Origin: Marinirhabdus sp963799365
GTDB lineage: Bacteria; Bacteroidota; Bacteroidia; Flavobacteriales; Flavobacteriaceae
Direction of reading: 5' to 3'
DNA: 64,000 nt
Assembly: GCA_963799365.1 (NCBI GenBank)
Contig: CAWCWV010000017.1
Span: 124,001-188,000, forward strand
Below, in pieces: positions 1 to 9,874 of the stretch (the stretch's first letter is position 1; each line of letters starts with the position of its first letter). Made by a program: the position numbers and the translations under genes. A model generated the notes under the pieces. That model searched no databases. It saw nothing but the letters and a program-made list of their open reading frames with translations, and was not told the origin of the DNA.

Positions 1-175
1 CCTTTACCTTAAAGGCATCGCTAATAGTTGGTGTATAGGGTTTTACGATATTCACCACTTCGGTACCAATGTTTTCTTCTTTCTCTTGTCCTATAAGAGT
101 TAGCGAGAAAAGGATTAAAAAAAGTGGTGTATACTGTACTATATTTTTTATATAACGGACCATAAAATGAGTCAT
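1..175 (-). CDS. N-terminus of a secreted envelope protein (partial)
   Basis: This is the first part of a reverse-strand gene that runs off the left edge. About 58 residues are visible from an ATG at 175, and a second in-frame ATG at 163 is also possible. The protein begins with a hydrophobic signal-like segment (TPLFLILFSLTLIGQ) and continues with EVVNIVKPYTPTISDAFKVK. I recall that kind of segment at the mature start of flavobacterial outer-membrane or TonB-linked proteins encoded beside large TPR proteins, but I cannot name the family. It starts 33 bases after the stop of the TPR gene on the same strand, so the two probably form an operon. Function is not assigned. Confidence 0.55.
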   Translation of the reverse strand, partial: MTHFMVRYIKNIVQYTPLFLILFSLTLIGQEKEENIGTEVVNIVKPYTPTISDAFKVK

Positions 176-207
176 ATTAGTTGTTGTTAAATTGATGATG
201 TGGGGAA

Positions 208-3200
208 TTAATTTTTATTGGTCTCTACCGAAGCATTTGTTTTAGCTTCTGCATTTTTAATAAGTGATAATTCAGCTTTGGCTTCGTTTACGATTTCAGG
301 GAATTCTGTAAAATTGGTTATCACGCTTTCCAAAATATAGGTTGCCTGATAGGCATCGCCCAAAGCGTAAAAATTCATTGCCATGAGTATCAATCCTTTG
401 GCTCCGTATTGCTTGTAACCCGAATAATCCTTTGCTAGTTTTTGTACTGAAACATTAGATGCTTCATACTGTTGCGCTTTGTTTTTAAAATATGCATCGT
501 AATACAGCGCTTCGGCGGCTAGGGCGCCTGTTGCAATTTTTGAAACCTCAGCATAGGCTGTTTTTGCTTTGGTTTCATCTCCATTCTTTATAGCAGCGCG
601 TGCAATAATAATTTGCGCATCACTTTTAATGGCGTTGTCTACCTTTTCGTTCTGAAGTACTTTTTCAGCAAAATTGACAGCCTCAGCATACTTTTTTAAT
701 TCGTAGCTGGCTTTCATACTATTGGTCTGGGCAAAAATGATGTTCTGCGGAAAGTCGGCTTCGGTTTCTAAGCGGATAAGGTATTGTAAGGCGTTCTGAT
801 AGTCTTTTTGTCCTAAGTATAATTCAGAAATCCGCGCTAAGGCTTGTTCTGTAAATTCGCTTCGTTCTTTAGAAACAACAAACTCAAGATGTGGGATAGC
901 TTTTACCGAATTATTTTCAGCAAAATACAACTGTCCTAAATAAAAATGGGCTTGCAATGCGTGTTGTCCATTTGGGAATTCTTTCAAATAATCTTCAAAC
1001 CTAGAAATTGCCTGGCTGGTTTTATTTTCTAGATAGGGTTGCTCTGCTGCCTGATAGGTGGCGTTGTCCAACTCTGCATCTTCCACCTGCACATAATCCA
1101 ATCCTGCTACCCAGCTAGCATACTCTCCCACGCGACCTTGATCTATATAAATAAGTTTTGCAGAAGTCACTGCTTGCAAAGCTTCTGGTGTAGCCGGGAA
1201 ATCACTGGCTACTCGCTTAAAAATAGCAAGTGCTTCGTTGCTTTTTCCTGAATTGTCATAAAGCAACCCTTTTTTCATCAAAGCGCTAGATGCATATCTA
1301 CTTTTAGGCATTTCGTTAATGAGCTTATCATAGGTTCGTAAAGCCTCTGGGCTTTTTTCCTGACCTAAATAGGTGTTTCCCAATTCATACAATGCATCAT
1401 CGCGATAAATAGACTTTGGGTAATCTCTTGCAAAATCCTGTAAGCCCTCAATTTTGGAATCTGTTCTATCCACAAAACCATAACTAATTGCTTTTTGAAA
1501 CGCCGCATAGTCTTTATCTGGCGCTCCTAACTCAATAGCTTTGTTGTAATTTTCCATCGCTGGCCAGTATTGGCTGGTCACAAAATAGCTATCGCCCAAA
1601 CGCAAATAAGCGTCTTTTTTACGAGCTCCATTGGCCGTGGAGGATGCTACGTACCCTTTAAATTGAGTGATGGCTTCGGGGTAATTTTTTAATTTAAACT
1701 GATTGTATGCCAGGTTGTATTTGCTATTTTCCCATTCTGGTGTTTGCGAGGCAGACGGTAATTGAGCAAATTGTTTGTAACCTATTAAAGCTTCTTCAAA
1801 ATTAGAGAGCTGAAAATCGCTTTCGGCTTTCCAATAGGTGGCTCTTGCGGTAAAACTGGCATCACGAGGTTCTTTTAAGGATTTGTTCAGCATTGTGATG
1901 GCTTCGCTATAATTACTTTCATTGTACAACTCGATACCACGGTAAAATGCTACTTTTTGGTAGGCTAATTTATTTTCAAAGTTTTTGTTGTTTTCCAACA
2001 AATCCATGGCCCCTTTATAATTCCGTGAGCTAATATAGCTATCAATTAATAAATCTTTAAGGGCCTCATTATTGGCATTATTGGGATAGGTTTCCATAAA
2101 TCCTAGCAATACTTCGGGCGTACTTTTATAACTATTCCCGATTTCGTAACTTAATTTTGCATAATTAAGGTAGGCATCTTCTTGTATTTCAGCAGAAAAA
2201 TCCAGTTCTGAAGCATTTTTAAAAGCATTTAAAGCTTGTTGCTTTTGATCCAACATTAGATAACTTTCAGCCAAATGGTAATAAGCATTCTGGGCTACCG
2301 CATCATTTCCATCAATAATTTTATTGAACTCTCCAATAGCACTTTCGTAATTGCCCTGCTTGTAATAAGCATATCCTAACTGATAATAATCTGTATTGTT
2401 CCAACGACCACGCTTCCCTTTGTATTCTTTTAAATACGGAATGGCTTCGGCATACTGTTCGAGATTAAAATAGCTCTCCCCAATAATTTTAGAAAGCTCG
2501 CTTTTCTCCTGTGGATTAGACGTTTCATATTGTTCCTTCCCTAAATCGATAGATTCCTGAAATTTCCCCAGTTTAAAATTCATATCGGCTTGATAGTAAC
2601 TAAGTCCTTCATCGTACCGCTCATCTCCTTTTACTTCTTCAAAAAGTGTATTGGCTTCAACATAATCGTCGCCTTCGTAAGCTATAAAACCTAAATAATA
2701 CTTGGCTTGGGAACCATATTTTTCGGAAGTATTCACCCGGTTGAAGTATTTTTTTGCTTCCTCATACCGCTTGCTTTTAAAGTATGCGTATCCATTATTA
2801 AAATAATATTTATCCTGTTCACTTCTTGGCAAACTGGCTTCATCTACTTTATCATACCATTTGCGAGCGTAGGCGTATTTTCCGTTTTCAAAATAGTAGT
2901 TTGCTACGTTGATGTAAGCGTCGTTTCTTTTTATGCTTGTAGGGTATTCCTCCACAAACTCCTCCATTAACTGGTCTGCATCCTGCTGATTTAAACGCAC
3001 AGCGCAATTGGCAATGTAGTAGGCGCAGTCTCCTTCTATGGTAACTTCAGAAGTGCTTTCTTTTACGGTGGTGAATAAAGATTGTGCCGCCAAAAACTGT
3101 TTGTTGTTATACAATTCTATAGCTTTATTATAGTTTACCAGTTTATTGGTATAGGTAGCAGAGCGTTGCGAAAAAGTGGAAATTGTAACGCATAGCGAAA

Positions 3201-3228
3201 GTGCTAAAAGTGCGAGGCTTTTGGACAT
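208..3228 (-). CDS. Large periplasmic TPR-repeat protein
   Basis: The protein is 1006 residues long. It has an N-terminal signal peptide (LALLALSLCVTISTFSQ) and then almost only tetratricopeptide repeats. Typical repeat cores are visible all along the chain, such as YYFNNGYAYFKSKRYEEAKKYF, AYYKQGNYESAIGEFNK and YELGNTYLGQEKSPEALRTY. Such proteins are scaffolds for protein-protein contacts in the periplasm. No enzymatic motif is visible. The pairing with the envelope protein downstream at 1-175 suggests that the two act together at the outer membrane, which is an inference. The 224 bases upstream separate it from a divergent gene, so each probably has its own promoter. Confidence 0.85.
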   Translation of the reverse strand: MSKSLALLALSLCVTISTFSQRSATYTNKLVNYNKAIELYNNKQFLAAQSLFTTVKESTSEVTIEGDCAYYIANCAVRLNQQDADQLMEEFVEEYPTSIKRNDAYINVANYYFENGKYAYARKWYDKVDEASLPRSEQDKYYFNNGYAYFKSKRYEEAKKYFNRVNTSEKYGSQAKYYLGFIAYEGDDYVEANTLFEEVKGDERYDEGLSYYQADMNFKLGKFQESIDLGKEQYETSNPQEKSELSKIIGESYFNLEQYAEAIPYLKEYKGKRGRWNNTDYYQLGYAYYKQGNYESAIGEFNKIIDGNDAVAQNAYYHLAESYLMLDQKQQALNAFKNASELDFSAEIQEDAYLNYAKLSYEIGNSYKSTPEVLLGFMETYPNNANNEALKDLLIDSYISSRNYKGAMDLLENNKNFENKLAYQKVAFYRGIELYNESNYSEAITMLNKSLKEPRDASFTARATYWKAESDFQLSNFEEALIGYKQFAQLPSASQTPEWENSKYNLAYNQFKLKNYPEAITQFKGYVASSTANGARKKDAYLRLGDSYFVTSQYWPAMENYNKAIELGAPDKDYAAFQKAISYGFVDRTDSKIEGLQDFARDYPKSIYRDDALYELGNTYLGQEKSPEALRTYDKLINEMPKSRYASSALMKKGLLYDNSGKSNEALAIFKRVASDFPATPEALQAVTSAKLIYIDQGRVGEYASWVAGLDYVQVEDAELDNATYQAAEQPYLENKTSQAISRFEDYLKEFPNGQHALQAHFYLGQLYFAENNSVKAIPHLEFVVSKERSEFTEQALARISELYLGQKDYQNALQYLIRLETEADFPQNIIFAQTNSMKASYELKKYAEAVNFAEKVLQNEKVDNAIKSDAQIIIARAAIKNGDETKAKTAYAEVSKIATGALAAEALYYDAYFKNKAQQYEASNVSVQKLAKDYSGYKQYGAKGLILMAMNFYALGDAYQATYILESVITNFTEFPEIVNEAKAELSLIKNAEAKTNASVETNKN

Positions 3229-3452
3229 ATTTGTAGGGTTTCAGAATTTTAGAGTAGAAGTGTTGCTAGGCTAGTAACGTATTTATGGCGGGTTAATTAT
3301 ATAGATTGAGAATTAAATTATTGTAATTTATATTTTAAACATAATAATCTCAGACTAACATTTTGCATTATTTTCAGGTGCTGAATTCAATTATTATAAC
3401 AAAATAAAATTACCTAAATTTAAACCACACAAAATCTAAATTTCAATTTATT

Positions 3453-3917
3453 ATGAAGAATAGTCTGTTAATAGTAATCGTCCTTGTTTCAATAAGCTGC
3501 GTTGCCCAGAAGGGTGATTTCAAAAATATTTCAGAAAAAAATGGGAAGATTGGCATTGGCACCAGCAACCCAGACGAGCTACTTACTGTGAAAGGAAAGA
3601 TACACACCCAAGAAGTTATTGTAGATTTAAAAGGCGCTGTAGCTCCAGATTATGTATTTGAATGGTATGTGGAAGGTTCTTCTAAACTAAATCCAGACTA
3701 TCAATTGCTATCGCTAGGGGCTTTAGATGCTTTCATAAAAAAAAACAAGCATTTACCCAAAATACCAGCTGCTGAAACGCTTGAAAAAGAAGGAATATCT
3801 CTCATGGAAATGAATTTATTATTATTGGAGAAAGTGGAAGAATTAACGCTTTACACCCTTCAGCAACAAAAAGAATTGGACGCATTAAAGGAAAAACTTT
3901 CGGAGTTGGAAGAATAG
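3453..3917 (+). CDS. Small secreted protein with tail-fibre/endosialidase-chaperone-like C-terminus
   Basis: This 154-residue protein has a signal peptide ending near SISCVAQ; the Cys could instead mark a lipobox. It then carries a GIGTSNPDELLTVKGKI segment, as seen at the start of many Bacteroidota cell-surface proteins annotated as tail fibre or T9SS-associated. The C-terminal part (LDAFIKKNKHLPKIPAAE, then EGISLMEMN and a Leu/Glu-rich coiled coil) is the conserved tail of that family. Those proteins are usually much longer, so this looks like a minimal form with the repeat region missing. The role is unknown. It lies 38 bases before ftsE on the same strand and may be co-transcribed. Confidence 0.65.
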   Translation: MKNSLLIVIVLVSISCVAQKGDFKNISEKNGKIGIGTSNPDELLTVKGKIHTQEVIVDLKGAVAPDYVFEWYVEGSSKLNPDYQLLSLGALDAFIKKNKHLPKIPAAETLEKEGISLMEMNLLLLEKVEELTLYTLQQQKELDALKEKLSELEE

Positions 3918-3955
3918 CATTACTTTTGAAACGATATTTATAAAACTACTTCCTA

Positions 3956-4642
3956 ATGTCCGAAAACACAGTACTTTCTTTACAAAATGCTTCTATTTTT
4001 CAGCGTGAAAACTTAATTCTTTCAGACGTTTCTGTTTCTATTGAAAAAGGAGAATTTGTCTACCTCATTGGAAAAACTGGAACGGGAAAAAGTAGTTTTA
4101 TGAAAACGCTCTATGGCGATTTACCCTTACAAAAAGGGGAAGGCCATATTGTAGGCTATGATCTACCTACGCTTAAAGAAAATGACATTCCGTTTTTACG
4201 TCGAAAGTTAGGTGTTGTTTTTCAGGATTTTAAATTACTGAATGATCGTACGGTGAGCGACAACCTTCATTTCGTGCTAACTGCTACAGGCTGGACAGAC
4301 AAAGCTGCGATGAAGGAAAGAACCGAAAAAGTACTCGACTTAGTAGGCATGAAAACCAAAGCGTTTAAATATCCCTATCAGCTTTCTGGTGGAGAACAAC
4401 AACGTGTGGCCATTGCAAGGGCTTTATTAAACGACCCAGAGCTAATCCTGGCTGATGAACCTACGGGTAATCTAGACCCGCAAACCAGTGTAGAGGTCAT
4501 GCAAGTGCTACAGGAAATAAATAAAAACGGCAATACTATTTTAATGGCGACACATGATTATGCATTGCTTTTAAAATATCCCTCAAAAACATTAAAATGT
4601 GATGAAAGTCAGATCTTTGAGGTTGTGCAGAAAACGGTTTAA
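3956..4642 (+). CDS. ftsE: Cell division ABC-type ATP-binding protein FtsE
   Basis: This 228-residue ABC ATPase has a complete set of nucleotide-binding motifs: Walker A GKTGTGKSS (residues 38-46), Q-loop in VVFQDFKLL, signature LSGGEQQRVAIARAL, Walker B LILADEPTG and the H-loop in MATHDYALL. Length and the LNDRTVSDNL segment fit FtsE, the cytoplasmic partner of the membrane protein FtsX. In that complex ATP hydrolysis drives periplasmic cell-wall hydrolases during division. ftsX is not next to it here, which is common in Bacteroidota. The gene abuts the convergent subtilase gene without any gap (stop codons at 4640-4642 and 4643-4645). Confidence 0.88.
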   Translation: MSENTVLSLQNASIFQRENLILSDVSVSIEKGEFVYLIGKTGTGKSSFMKTLYGDLPLQKGEGHIVGYDLPTLKENDIPFLRRKLGVVFQDFKLLNDRTVSDNLHFVLTATGWTDKAAMKERTEKVLDLVGMKTKAFKYPYQLSGGEQQRVAIARALLNDPELILADEPTGNLDPQTSVEVMQVLQEINKNGNTILMATHDYALLLKYPSKTLKCDESQIFEVVQKTV

Positions 4643-6292
4643 TTATTTTTTCTCAAAAACTGAAGGATCCCGCAAACGTAACTCACATTCTTTAGTGAGT
4701 GCTGGATCAATTTTTAAATGAATACTTCCTTCCCTATTTGGTTTCAAAATCGTGCCTGGAGCTAAAATTAGTTGCTGTTTGGCTGTGAGCTTTAATTGCG
4801 CTCCCTCTCTAAATTTTTGATTGCGGATAATTGTTTTCTCTGAAAAAGAACGAACTGTGAAGTTCCAACGGGAAAAATCCTGATTTTCTATTATTGAGAC
4901 TGCGTCTTCTGTGTACAGATCGTACAATAATTTAACAGCATTTCCGGTGCTCAATGCTCCCGCTCCGTACATTCCTTCGTAAGGTTTGTTTATCTCCAGG
5001 TAATCTATGTTTGTGGAAGCCATTTTTAAAATGGGTTCTATTTCTTCCACGGGTAAGCAAGGATTTAAGGACAACATAAGTCCCACAGTTCCCGAAACCA
5101 TAGGAGCTGCGGCAGAAGTGGTCGCATACTCGCTATAGGTGAGTATGTTATCTTCCAAAATATATTTTGAGTAGCGAAACAGCCCTACGGTTGGAGTTAC
5201 AATGTCTACATCGGTATTCATGATCGCAGTGGAGACTGGCCAAATTAAAGGTTTTGTAAGCGTATCGTTGTTTAAGAATCCCATAGTGCGCCCCACTTGG
5301 TGTTTGATATTTTCACCATAATATTTATTGGTAGAACTTAATTTAAGGTTTCCGTGCCACGTATCATTTCTATACATTACTGCTCCCACAGAAATTACGT
5401 GATCATAAGAAGCTGGATAATATTTCAATTTACCTTCTGTTACTTGCCAACTTTTATTTCCAGCAGAAGCAATTACAATACTTCCATTGTCGTACATCTC
5501 ATTTATTATTTCTTGAGCAGTTTCATAATAGCTTGTACCTATCCAACTACAATTTAAAATACGAACTCCCATATCTGAAAGCTCTTTGATGTTTCTCAAG
5601 GTTTTGAAATCTCCGTACTTTGTGCCATATATACTGCAATTGTAACACACCCCAACACTTCCATAGGCATTATCGCCCTGTGCTGCAGCATTTGCTGAAG
5701 TACTATAGCCGTGCCCTTTTACAATACGTGGCGACTGAATAATCTTAGTTTTTCCTTTAAAATCCGGGACGATAGTATCTAAAAGCCCGTCTGAAACTCC
5801 AATAATTATGTCACGTTCGCCAACGGTATAATACCACGCTTCTGGAGCTTTCAAATAATCTAAATAATCTAAGTTAATTGGCTCCCCAATATTAGCTCCA
5901 ATAGTGCTGGTAAGACCATAATCATTAGGCTCAAATATTTTCTTATCCTCCTCAGCAATGGTTTCGCCAAACACGAATAGTTTTGGCACTTCCTGTAATA
6001 ATTCATCTTTAAATGTTTCGCTTTCAGCTACAACAAAAAAAGTTTTCTTCAAATTTCTACGAGTGGCTTTTCTGTAAGTTTTTTTAAATTCATAAATAAT
6101 ATGTTTTTCAAGCAAACGCTTCAGTTTTCTATCGGTACCAACATACGTCAATACTTCGCCATTTCTTTCAAATTCAGGCTCTATAAGGGTATCTGATGCA
6201 CGTACATAAAACCAAGGTTTATCATACAATTGTGCACACATTTGGGAGGTAAATAATACAAAAAGTAAAATGGGGGCTATTAATTTCATCAA
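4643..6292 (-). CDS. Secreted subtilisin-like (S8) serine peptidase
   Basis: The protein is 549 residues with a signal peptide (LIAPILLFVLFTSQMCAQ). The S8 triad appears intact. Asp is in IIIGVSDGLLD, His is in VKGHGYSTSA (aligned with the usual HGTH), and Ser is in TTSAAAPMVSGTVGLM. The oxyanion Asn is in IVIASAGNKSW. The His block is unusual because the common HGTHVAG is replaced by HGYSTSA. About 170 residues of prosequence-like region precede the catalytic domain. After the catalytic domain there are roughly 110 residues of beta-rich tail, without a recognisable T9SS sorting signal. Substrate unknown. Confidence 0.82.
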   Translation of the reverse strand: MMKLIAPILLFVLFTSQMCAQLYDKPWFYVRASDTLIEPEFERNGEVLTYVGTDRKLKRLLEKHIIYEFKKTYRKATRRNLKKTFFVVAESETFKDELLQEVPKLFVFGETIAEEDKKIFEPNDYGLTSTIGANIGEPINLDYLDYLKAPEAWYYTVGERDIIIGVSDGLLDTIVPDFKGKTKIIQSPRIVKGHGYSTSANAAAQGDNAYGSVGVCYNCSIYGTKYGDFKTLRNIKELSDMGVRILNCSWIGTSYYETAQEIINEMYDNGSIVIASAGNKSWQVTEGKLKYYPASYDHVISVGAVMYRNDTWHGNLKLSSTNKYYGENIKHQVGRTMGFLNNDTLTKPLIWPVSTAIMNTDVDIVTPTVGLFRYSKYILEDNILTYSEYATTSAAAPMVSGTVGLMLSLNPCLPVEEIEPILKMASTNIDYLEINKPYEGMYGAGALSTGNAVKLLYDLYTEDAVSIIENQDFSRWNFTVRSFSEKTIIRNQKFREGAQLKLTAKQQLILAPGTILKPNREGSIHLKIDPALTKECELRLRDPSVFEKK

Positions 6293-6373
6293 TGTTAATT
6301 TGAATAGCAGCAGAAAGCAACCACTATTTTATAAAAATGTATCTTCGCAGAGTAGCAATAAAACTCGGTACTT

Positions 6374-7972
6374 ATGGGCTTTAAGCGTTTCGCTGTTCTA
6401 ATTTACAAAAACCCTTTTACTTTCCTCTTTTTCGCACTGCTTATTTGCTATTTATGGCTCTATATGCCATACGGACTTGAGGATGGAGATATGGGAACCA
6501 TTTTTAGCATCTCCTGGAGTATGTATAATGGCTACTTTCCCCATCAGGATTTTGTATACATAAAACCTGCATTTTCTCCCTATTTTCATTCCTGGCCGCT
6601 CTATATCTCTGAAACATACGGGTATTTAATTAACCGAAGTTTATATTATATACAAATATTTTTATACTCTTATTGGGCCAGTACTTTGCTCTGTCGGGAA
6701 TTTAAAATCAAAAAAAGAGATACGGTGTTCTTCTTAGCTTTACTAGGAGCACTTATCTCAATCCACGATTATCCGCCTATGCCCTGGAACACAATAGACG
6801 GTGTGTTTTTTACGGTTTTGGGAGCATGGTTTTTGCTCACCCCAAAAGCCAGATGGTTTCATATTGCCTTAGGCGCATTGTTTGTATCGCTGGCGGTACT
6901 ATGTAAACAATCGTTTTTCTTTGTTCCAGTATTACTTTCCGTATACTTTTTACTGAAAAAGGACTATAAAAAAGCTAGCTACTTCATACTTTTTGGGGTA
7001 TTATGTGCCGCTGTTTTTATTGGTATTGTGTATGCAAACGGCGCGCTGGAAGCTATGTGGTATCAGTTGTTCAGCTTTACAACGCCCTCTAGTTTTAAGC
7101 GTACCGGAGTTATTTCTTATATAGATTCCCTACGAATTTATTTTTGGTTGGTTTTGGCATATCTAGCCATTTTGTTTGTAGTACGTCGTTTTGCCAATGC
7201 CAATGTGTTATTTGGGTTTGCGATAGGTGGTGTGGCACTTAGCTTTTTATATATCTATATAACTGAAGAAAGTTATGGGCTGCTTAAACAAGTTCTAGTA
7301 CAAGCTATGTTCGTGCTCGCCGTAGGATTTGCCTTTGTAAAATCTTTTCGTCATAAACAGTATTGGACACTACTTCTATTTTTAAGTTTTGGGTGGTGTG
7401 CCTCCATAAGCAATGGTTTTAACACTCCTGTAGACTTTTCAATGCCTATCGTTTTATCTTTCTTTCTGTTCAGTTATTCGGCTCCGGAAAAGTTCAATAA
7501 AAAACTGGGTACTGTTGTTGTTTTAGTATTTGCTGCCTTATTTTATGTAGGATATCAAACTCCGTATTTGGATTCGCCCCGAAAACAACTTACTTATAAA
7601 ATGGGCGAACTCTATCCACAACTTGCAGGTATACAAAGCGATGCCGAAACCTATCACAAATACAAAGAGCTGAAGGAGCTTTCAGAAATCTATAGCAATT
7701 TTACAATTCTACCTTCTGTAACGTTAGGACACTACCTAACCAAAACCAAAAATCCTATTGGGGTTGATTGGGTGTTTAACCACCATTTAGCAGATCAAAT
7801 ACCAGAATATATAGACAAACTTGAAAACCAAAATGTAACGGTCTTTCTCGAAAATTTTGAAAACCACGAGAATAATTATGAGGAAACTTCAGATTTAACA
7901 GTGTATGTAAAAGAACATTGGAAGCTACTTGCAACCTATGAATATTTTAGGGTGTATGAAAAACAACAATAG
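6374..7972 (+). CDS. Multi-pass membrane protein, probable GT-C type glycosyltransferase
   Basis: This 532-residue protein has about ten hydrophobic segments. An acidic pair follows the first of them (LEDGDMGTIF), as expected for GT-C enzymes (GT39/ArnT-like) that use the first periplasmic loop for catalysis with a lipid-linked sugar donor. A soluble tail of about 130 residues (from SPRKQLTYKM) ends the protein. It is followed by three GT2 genes on the same strand, so a role in transferring sugars to lipid-linked glycan is likely. The family is inferred from topology and the acidic loop, not from a full motif match. O-antigen-polymerase-like function is an alternative. Confidence 0.6.
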   Translation: MGFKRFAVLIYKNPFTFLFFALLICYLWLYMPYGLEDGDMGTIFSISWSMYNGYFPHQDFVYIKPAFSPYFHSWPLYISETYGYLINRSLYYIQIFLYSYWASTLLCREFKIKKRDTVFFLALLGALISIHDYPPMPWNTIDGVFFTVLGAWFLLTPKARWFHIALGALFVSLAVLCKQSFFFVPVLLSVYFLLKKDYKKASYFILFGVLCAAVFIGIVYANGALEAMWYQLFSFTTPSSFKRTGVISYIDSLRIYFWLVLAYLAILFVVRRFANANVLFGFAIGGVALSFLYIYITEESYGLLKQVLVQAMFVLAVGFAFVKSFRHKQYWTLLLFLSFGWCASISNGFNTPVDFSMPIVLSFFLFSYSAPEKFNKKLGTVVVLVFAALFYVGYQTPYLDSPRKQLTYKMGELYPQLAGIQSDAETYHKYKELKELSEIYSNFTILPSVTLGHYLTKTKNPIGVDWVFNHHLADQIPEYIDKLENQNVTVFLENFENHENNYEETSDLTVYVKEHWKLLATYEYFRVYEKQQ

Positions 7973-7989
7973 CCCTATCCCAAAAATGC

Positions 7990-7997
7990 TATCTTTG
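7990..7997 (+). promoter_or_regulatory. Flavobacterial -7 box upstream of GT2 gene
   Basis: TATCTTTG matches the Bacteroidota -7 consensus TAnnTTTG and lies 18 bases before the ATG at 8015. No clear TTG -33 element is visible at the usual distance, so it is a weak or context-dependent call. Confidence 0.45.
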
Positions 7998-8014
7998 CAA
8001 GAGATCCTTTTTCT

Positions 8015-8971
8015 ATGATAAACCCTGCTGCCCTACTTTCTATTGTTATTCCCGTTTATAACGAAGAAGAGAACATTCAATTACTTACTGAAAGTATTGA
8101 AATGGCTTTACAAGGATATAACTTTCAGCTTATTTATATAGATGATTTTTCTACAGATGCTACTGTTTTAATGCTGAAAAAGCTAAAAAACAATCACGTT
8201 CACGTTATAGAATTGAAAAAAAATTACGGCCAGAGCTTGGCACTGGCTGCAGGGATAGATTATGCTACGGGAGATTATATTATCACCATGGATGGCGATA
8301 TGCAAAACGACCCCAACGACATCCCAAAAATGATCGAAAAACTAGAAGCCGAAGATCTGGATGTGGTCACAGGGATCCGCGCGAAACGCAAGGATTCCTA
8401 TGTTAAAAAAATACCTTCAAAAATTGCAAATTTCATCATCCGTAAAACCACAAAACTAAACATTCAGGATCAAGGTTGTGCTTTAAAAGTGTTTACAAAG
8501 GAAACCGCAAAAGAGCTCAAATTATATGGTGAAATGCACCGATTTATAGCACTTTTGGCGTTTTTAAATGGCGCTCGTGTAAAAGAAGTACCCGTAAACC
8601 ACCTTCCTAGACAATTTGGAAAATCTAAATACGGACTGGGACGTACCTTTAAAGTAATAAACGATTTATTGCTCATTCTTTTTCAGCGAAATTACCTTCA
8701 AAAACCACTTTATTTGTTCGGGAATATTGGATTGTTTTTTTTTAGTTTGGGGGTGCTCATAAATATTTATTTGGTCATCGAAAAGATAATGGGAAAGGAC
8801 ATTGGCACACGTCCTATGTTATTTTTAGGAGTGCTTTTTATCCTTGTAGGAATTCAATTATTTACCGTTGGTATTGTGATAGACCTGCAAATGCGCACCT
8901 ATTACGAGTCGCAACAGGAGCGTCCGTATCGCATCCGTAAAATTACACACTATGGAGCAGCAAAAACCTAA
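8015..8971 (+). CDS. GT2 family glycosyltransferase, DPM1/GtrB/ArnC-like
   Basis: The protein is 318 residues. An N-terminal GT-A fold is seen in LSIVIPVYNEEENI, with YIDDFSTD and the metal-binding DGDMQNDP. Two hydrophobic helices follow at the C-terminus (LFGNIGLFFFSLGVLINIYL and MLFLGVLFILVGIQLF). This layout is that of enzymes that transfer a sugar from a nucleotide donor to polyprenyl phosphate at the inner face of the inner membrane. The lipid-linked sugar could be the donor for the GT-C-like protein encoded just upstream. The next GT2 gene starts 12 bases later, so the genes are probably co-transcribed. Confidence 0.85.
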   Translation: MINPAALLSIVIPVYNEEENIQLLTESIEMALQGYNFQLIYIDDFSTDATVLMLKKLKNNHVHVIELKKNYGQSLALAAGIDYATGDYIITMDGDMQNDPNDIPKMIEKLEAEDLDVVTGIRAKRKDSYVKKIPSKIANFIIRKTTKLNIQDQGCALKVFTKETAKELKLYGEMHRFIALLAFLNGARVKEVPVNHLPRQFGKSKYGLGRTFKVINDLLLILFQRNYLQKPLYLFGNIGLFFFSLGVLINIYLVIEKIMGKDIGTRPMLFLGVLFILVGIQLFTVGIVIDLQMRTYYESQQERPYRIRKITHYGAAKT

Positions 8972-8983
8972 ATCTTAACTGGT

Positions 8984-9874
8984 ATGCTCTCTATTGTAAT
9001 CCCTACATACAACTATAATGCATTTCCGCTAGCAAAAGTACTTTCTGAGGAAGTTTTTTTACTGAAACTTCCTATTGAAATTATTGTATTAGACGATGGT
9101 TCTACAAATTTTTTTACTGAAAATGAAGCAATTGAAACGCTACCAAATACAGTATTTATAAAACTAAACAAAAATAGTGGAAGAGCCGCTGCAAGACAGC
9201 GTTTGGCCGAAGAAGCCAGATATTCTAAAGTTCTCTTTTTGGATGCAGACGTGTTGCCGGTACACACTGATTTTGTTGAAAAATACGTTGCACATATTGA
9301 TAAAAAAGGCATCATTTTCGGCGGAATCACCTATACTCCTGAAAGGCCGAAAGCTGAAGAAATCCTAAGGTGGGTCTATGGCCATAAACGCGAAAAACAA
9401 AGCGTCACTCAACGAAACCAAGCATTGTACAGTAGCATTACTACAGGCTGTTTTTTACTGGAAAAAGAAACATTTTTACAGATTAATAGTGGCATTAAGC
9501 TAAAAACCTATGGAGAGGATTTACTCTTCAAACAACGTTTGGAAGAACAAAAAATAGCTGTGCTACATATAGACAATCCTGTATATCATTTAGGTTTGGA
9601 AACGAATGAACAGTTTTTAAAAAAATCGTTGGAAGCAGTAAAGACCACAGTTCTTTTGGAAGAAGAAAGTGCGTTACCTAAAGACTCCCGAAAAATTCAG
9701 AAAATGTATCTTCGGTTGAAGAAATTTGGGCTTCTAAGTGTATTTCAAACCTTTTTTAATGCCTTTCAAAGCAAAGTAAAAAGTAACTTGCTTTCACCAA
9801 AACCCAACATAAGAGGGCTCGATTTGTATAGATTAAACTATTATATCCAACTTAAACATAAGAAAAGTGCCTAA
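8984..9874 (+). CDS. GT2 family glycosyltransferase
   Basis: This 296-residue soluble GT-A enzyme starts MLSIVIPTYNYNAF. It has the nucleotide-binding VLDDGSTN and the metal-binding VLFLDADVLP (DXD type), followed by a galactosyltransferase-type central segment (GCFLLEKETF, YGEDLLFKQRL). No membrane segments are seen. It probably adds a sugar to the lipid-linked surface glycan. It overlaps the next GT2 gene by 8 bases, which points to translational coupling. Confidence 0.82.
   Translation: MLSIVIPTYNYNAFPLAKVLSEEVFLLKLPIEIIVLDDGSTNFFTENEAIETLPNTVFIKLNKNSGRAAARQRLAEEARYSKVLFLDADVLPVHTDFVEKYVAHIDKKGIIFGGITYTPERPKAEEILRWVYGHKREKQSVTQRNQALYSSITTGCFLLEKETFLQINSGIKLKTYGEDLLFKQRLEEQKIAVLHIDNPVYHLGLETNEQFLKKSLEAVKTTVLLEEESALPKDSRKIQKMYLRLKKFGLLSVFQTFFNAFQSKVKSNLLSPKPNIRGLDLYRLNYYIQLKHKKSA

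Noticed and set aside
9013..9330. 105-codon antisense frame inside a GT2 gene
   Set aside because: Shadow of a well-supported gene; no domain or promoter.
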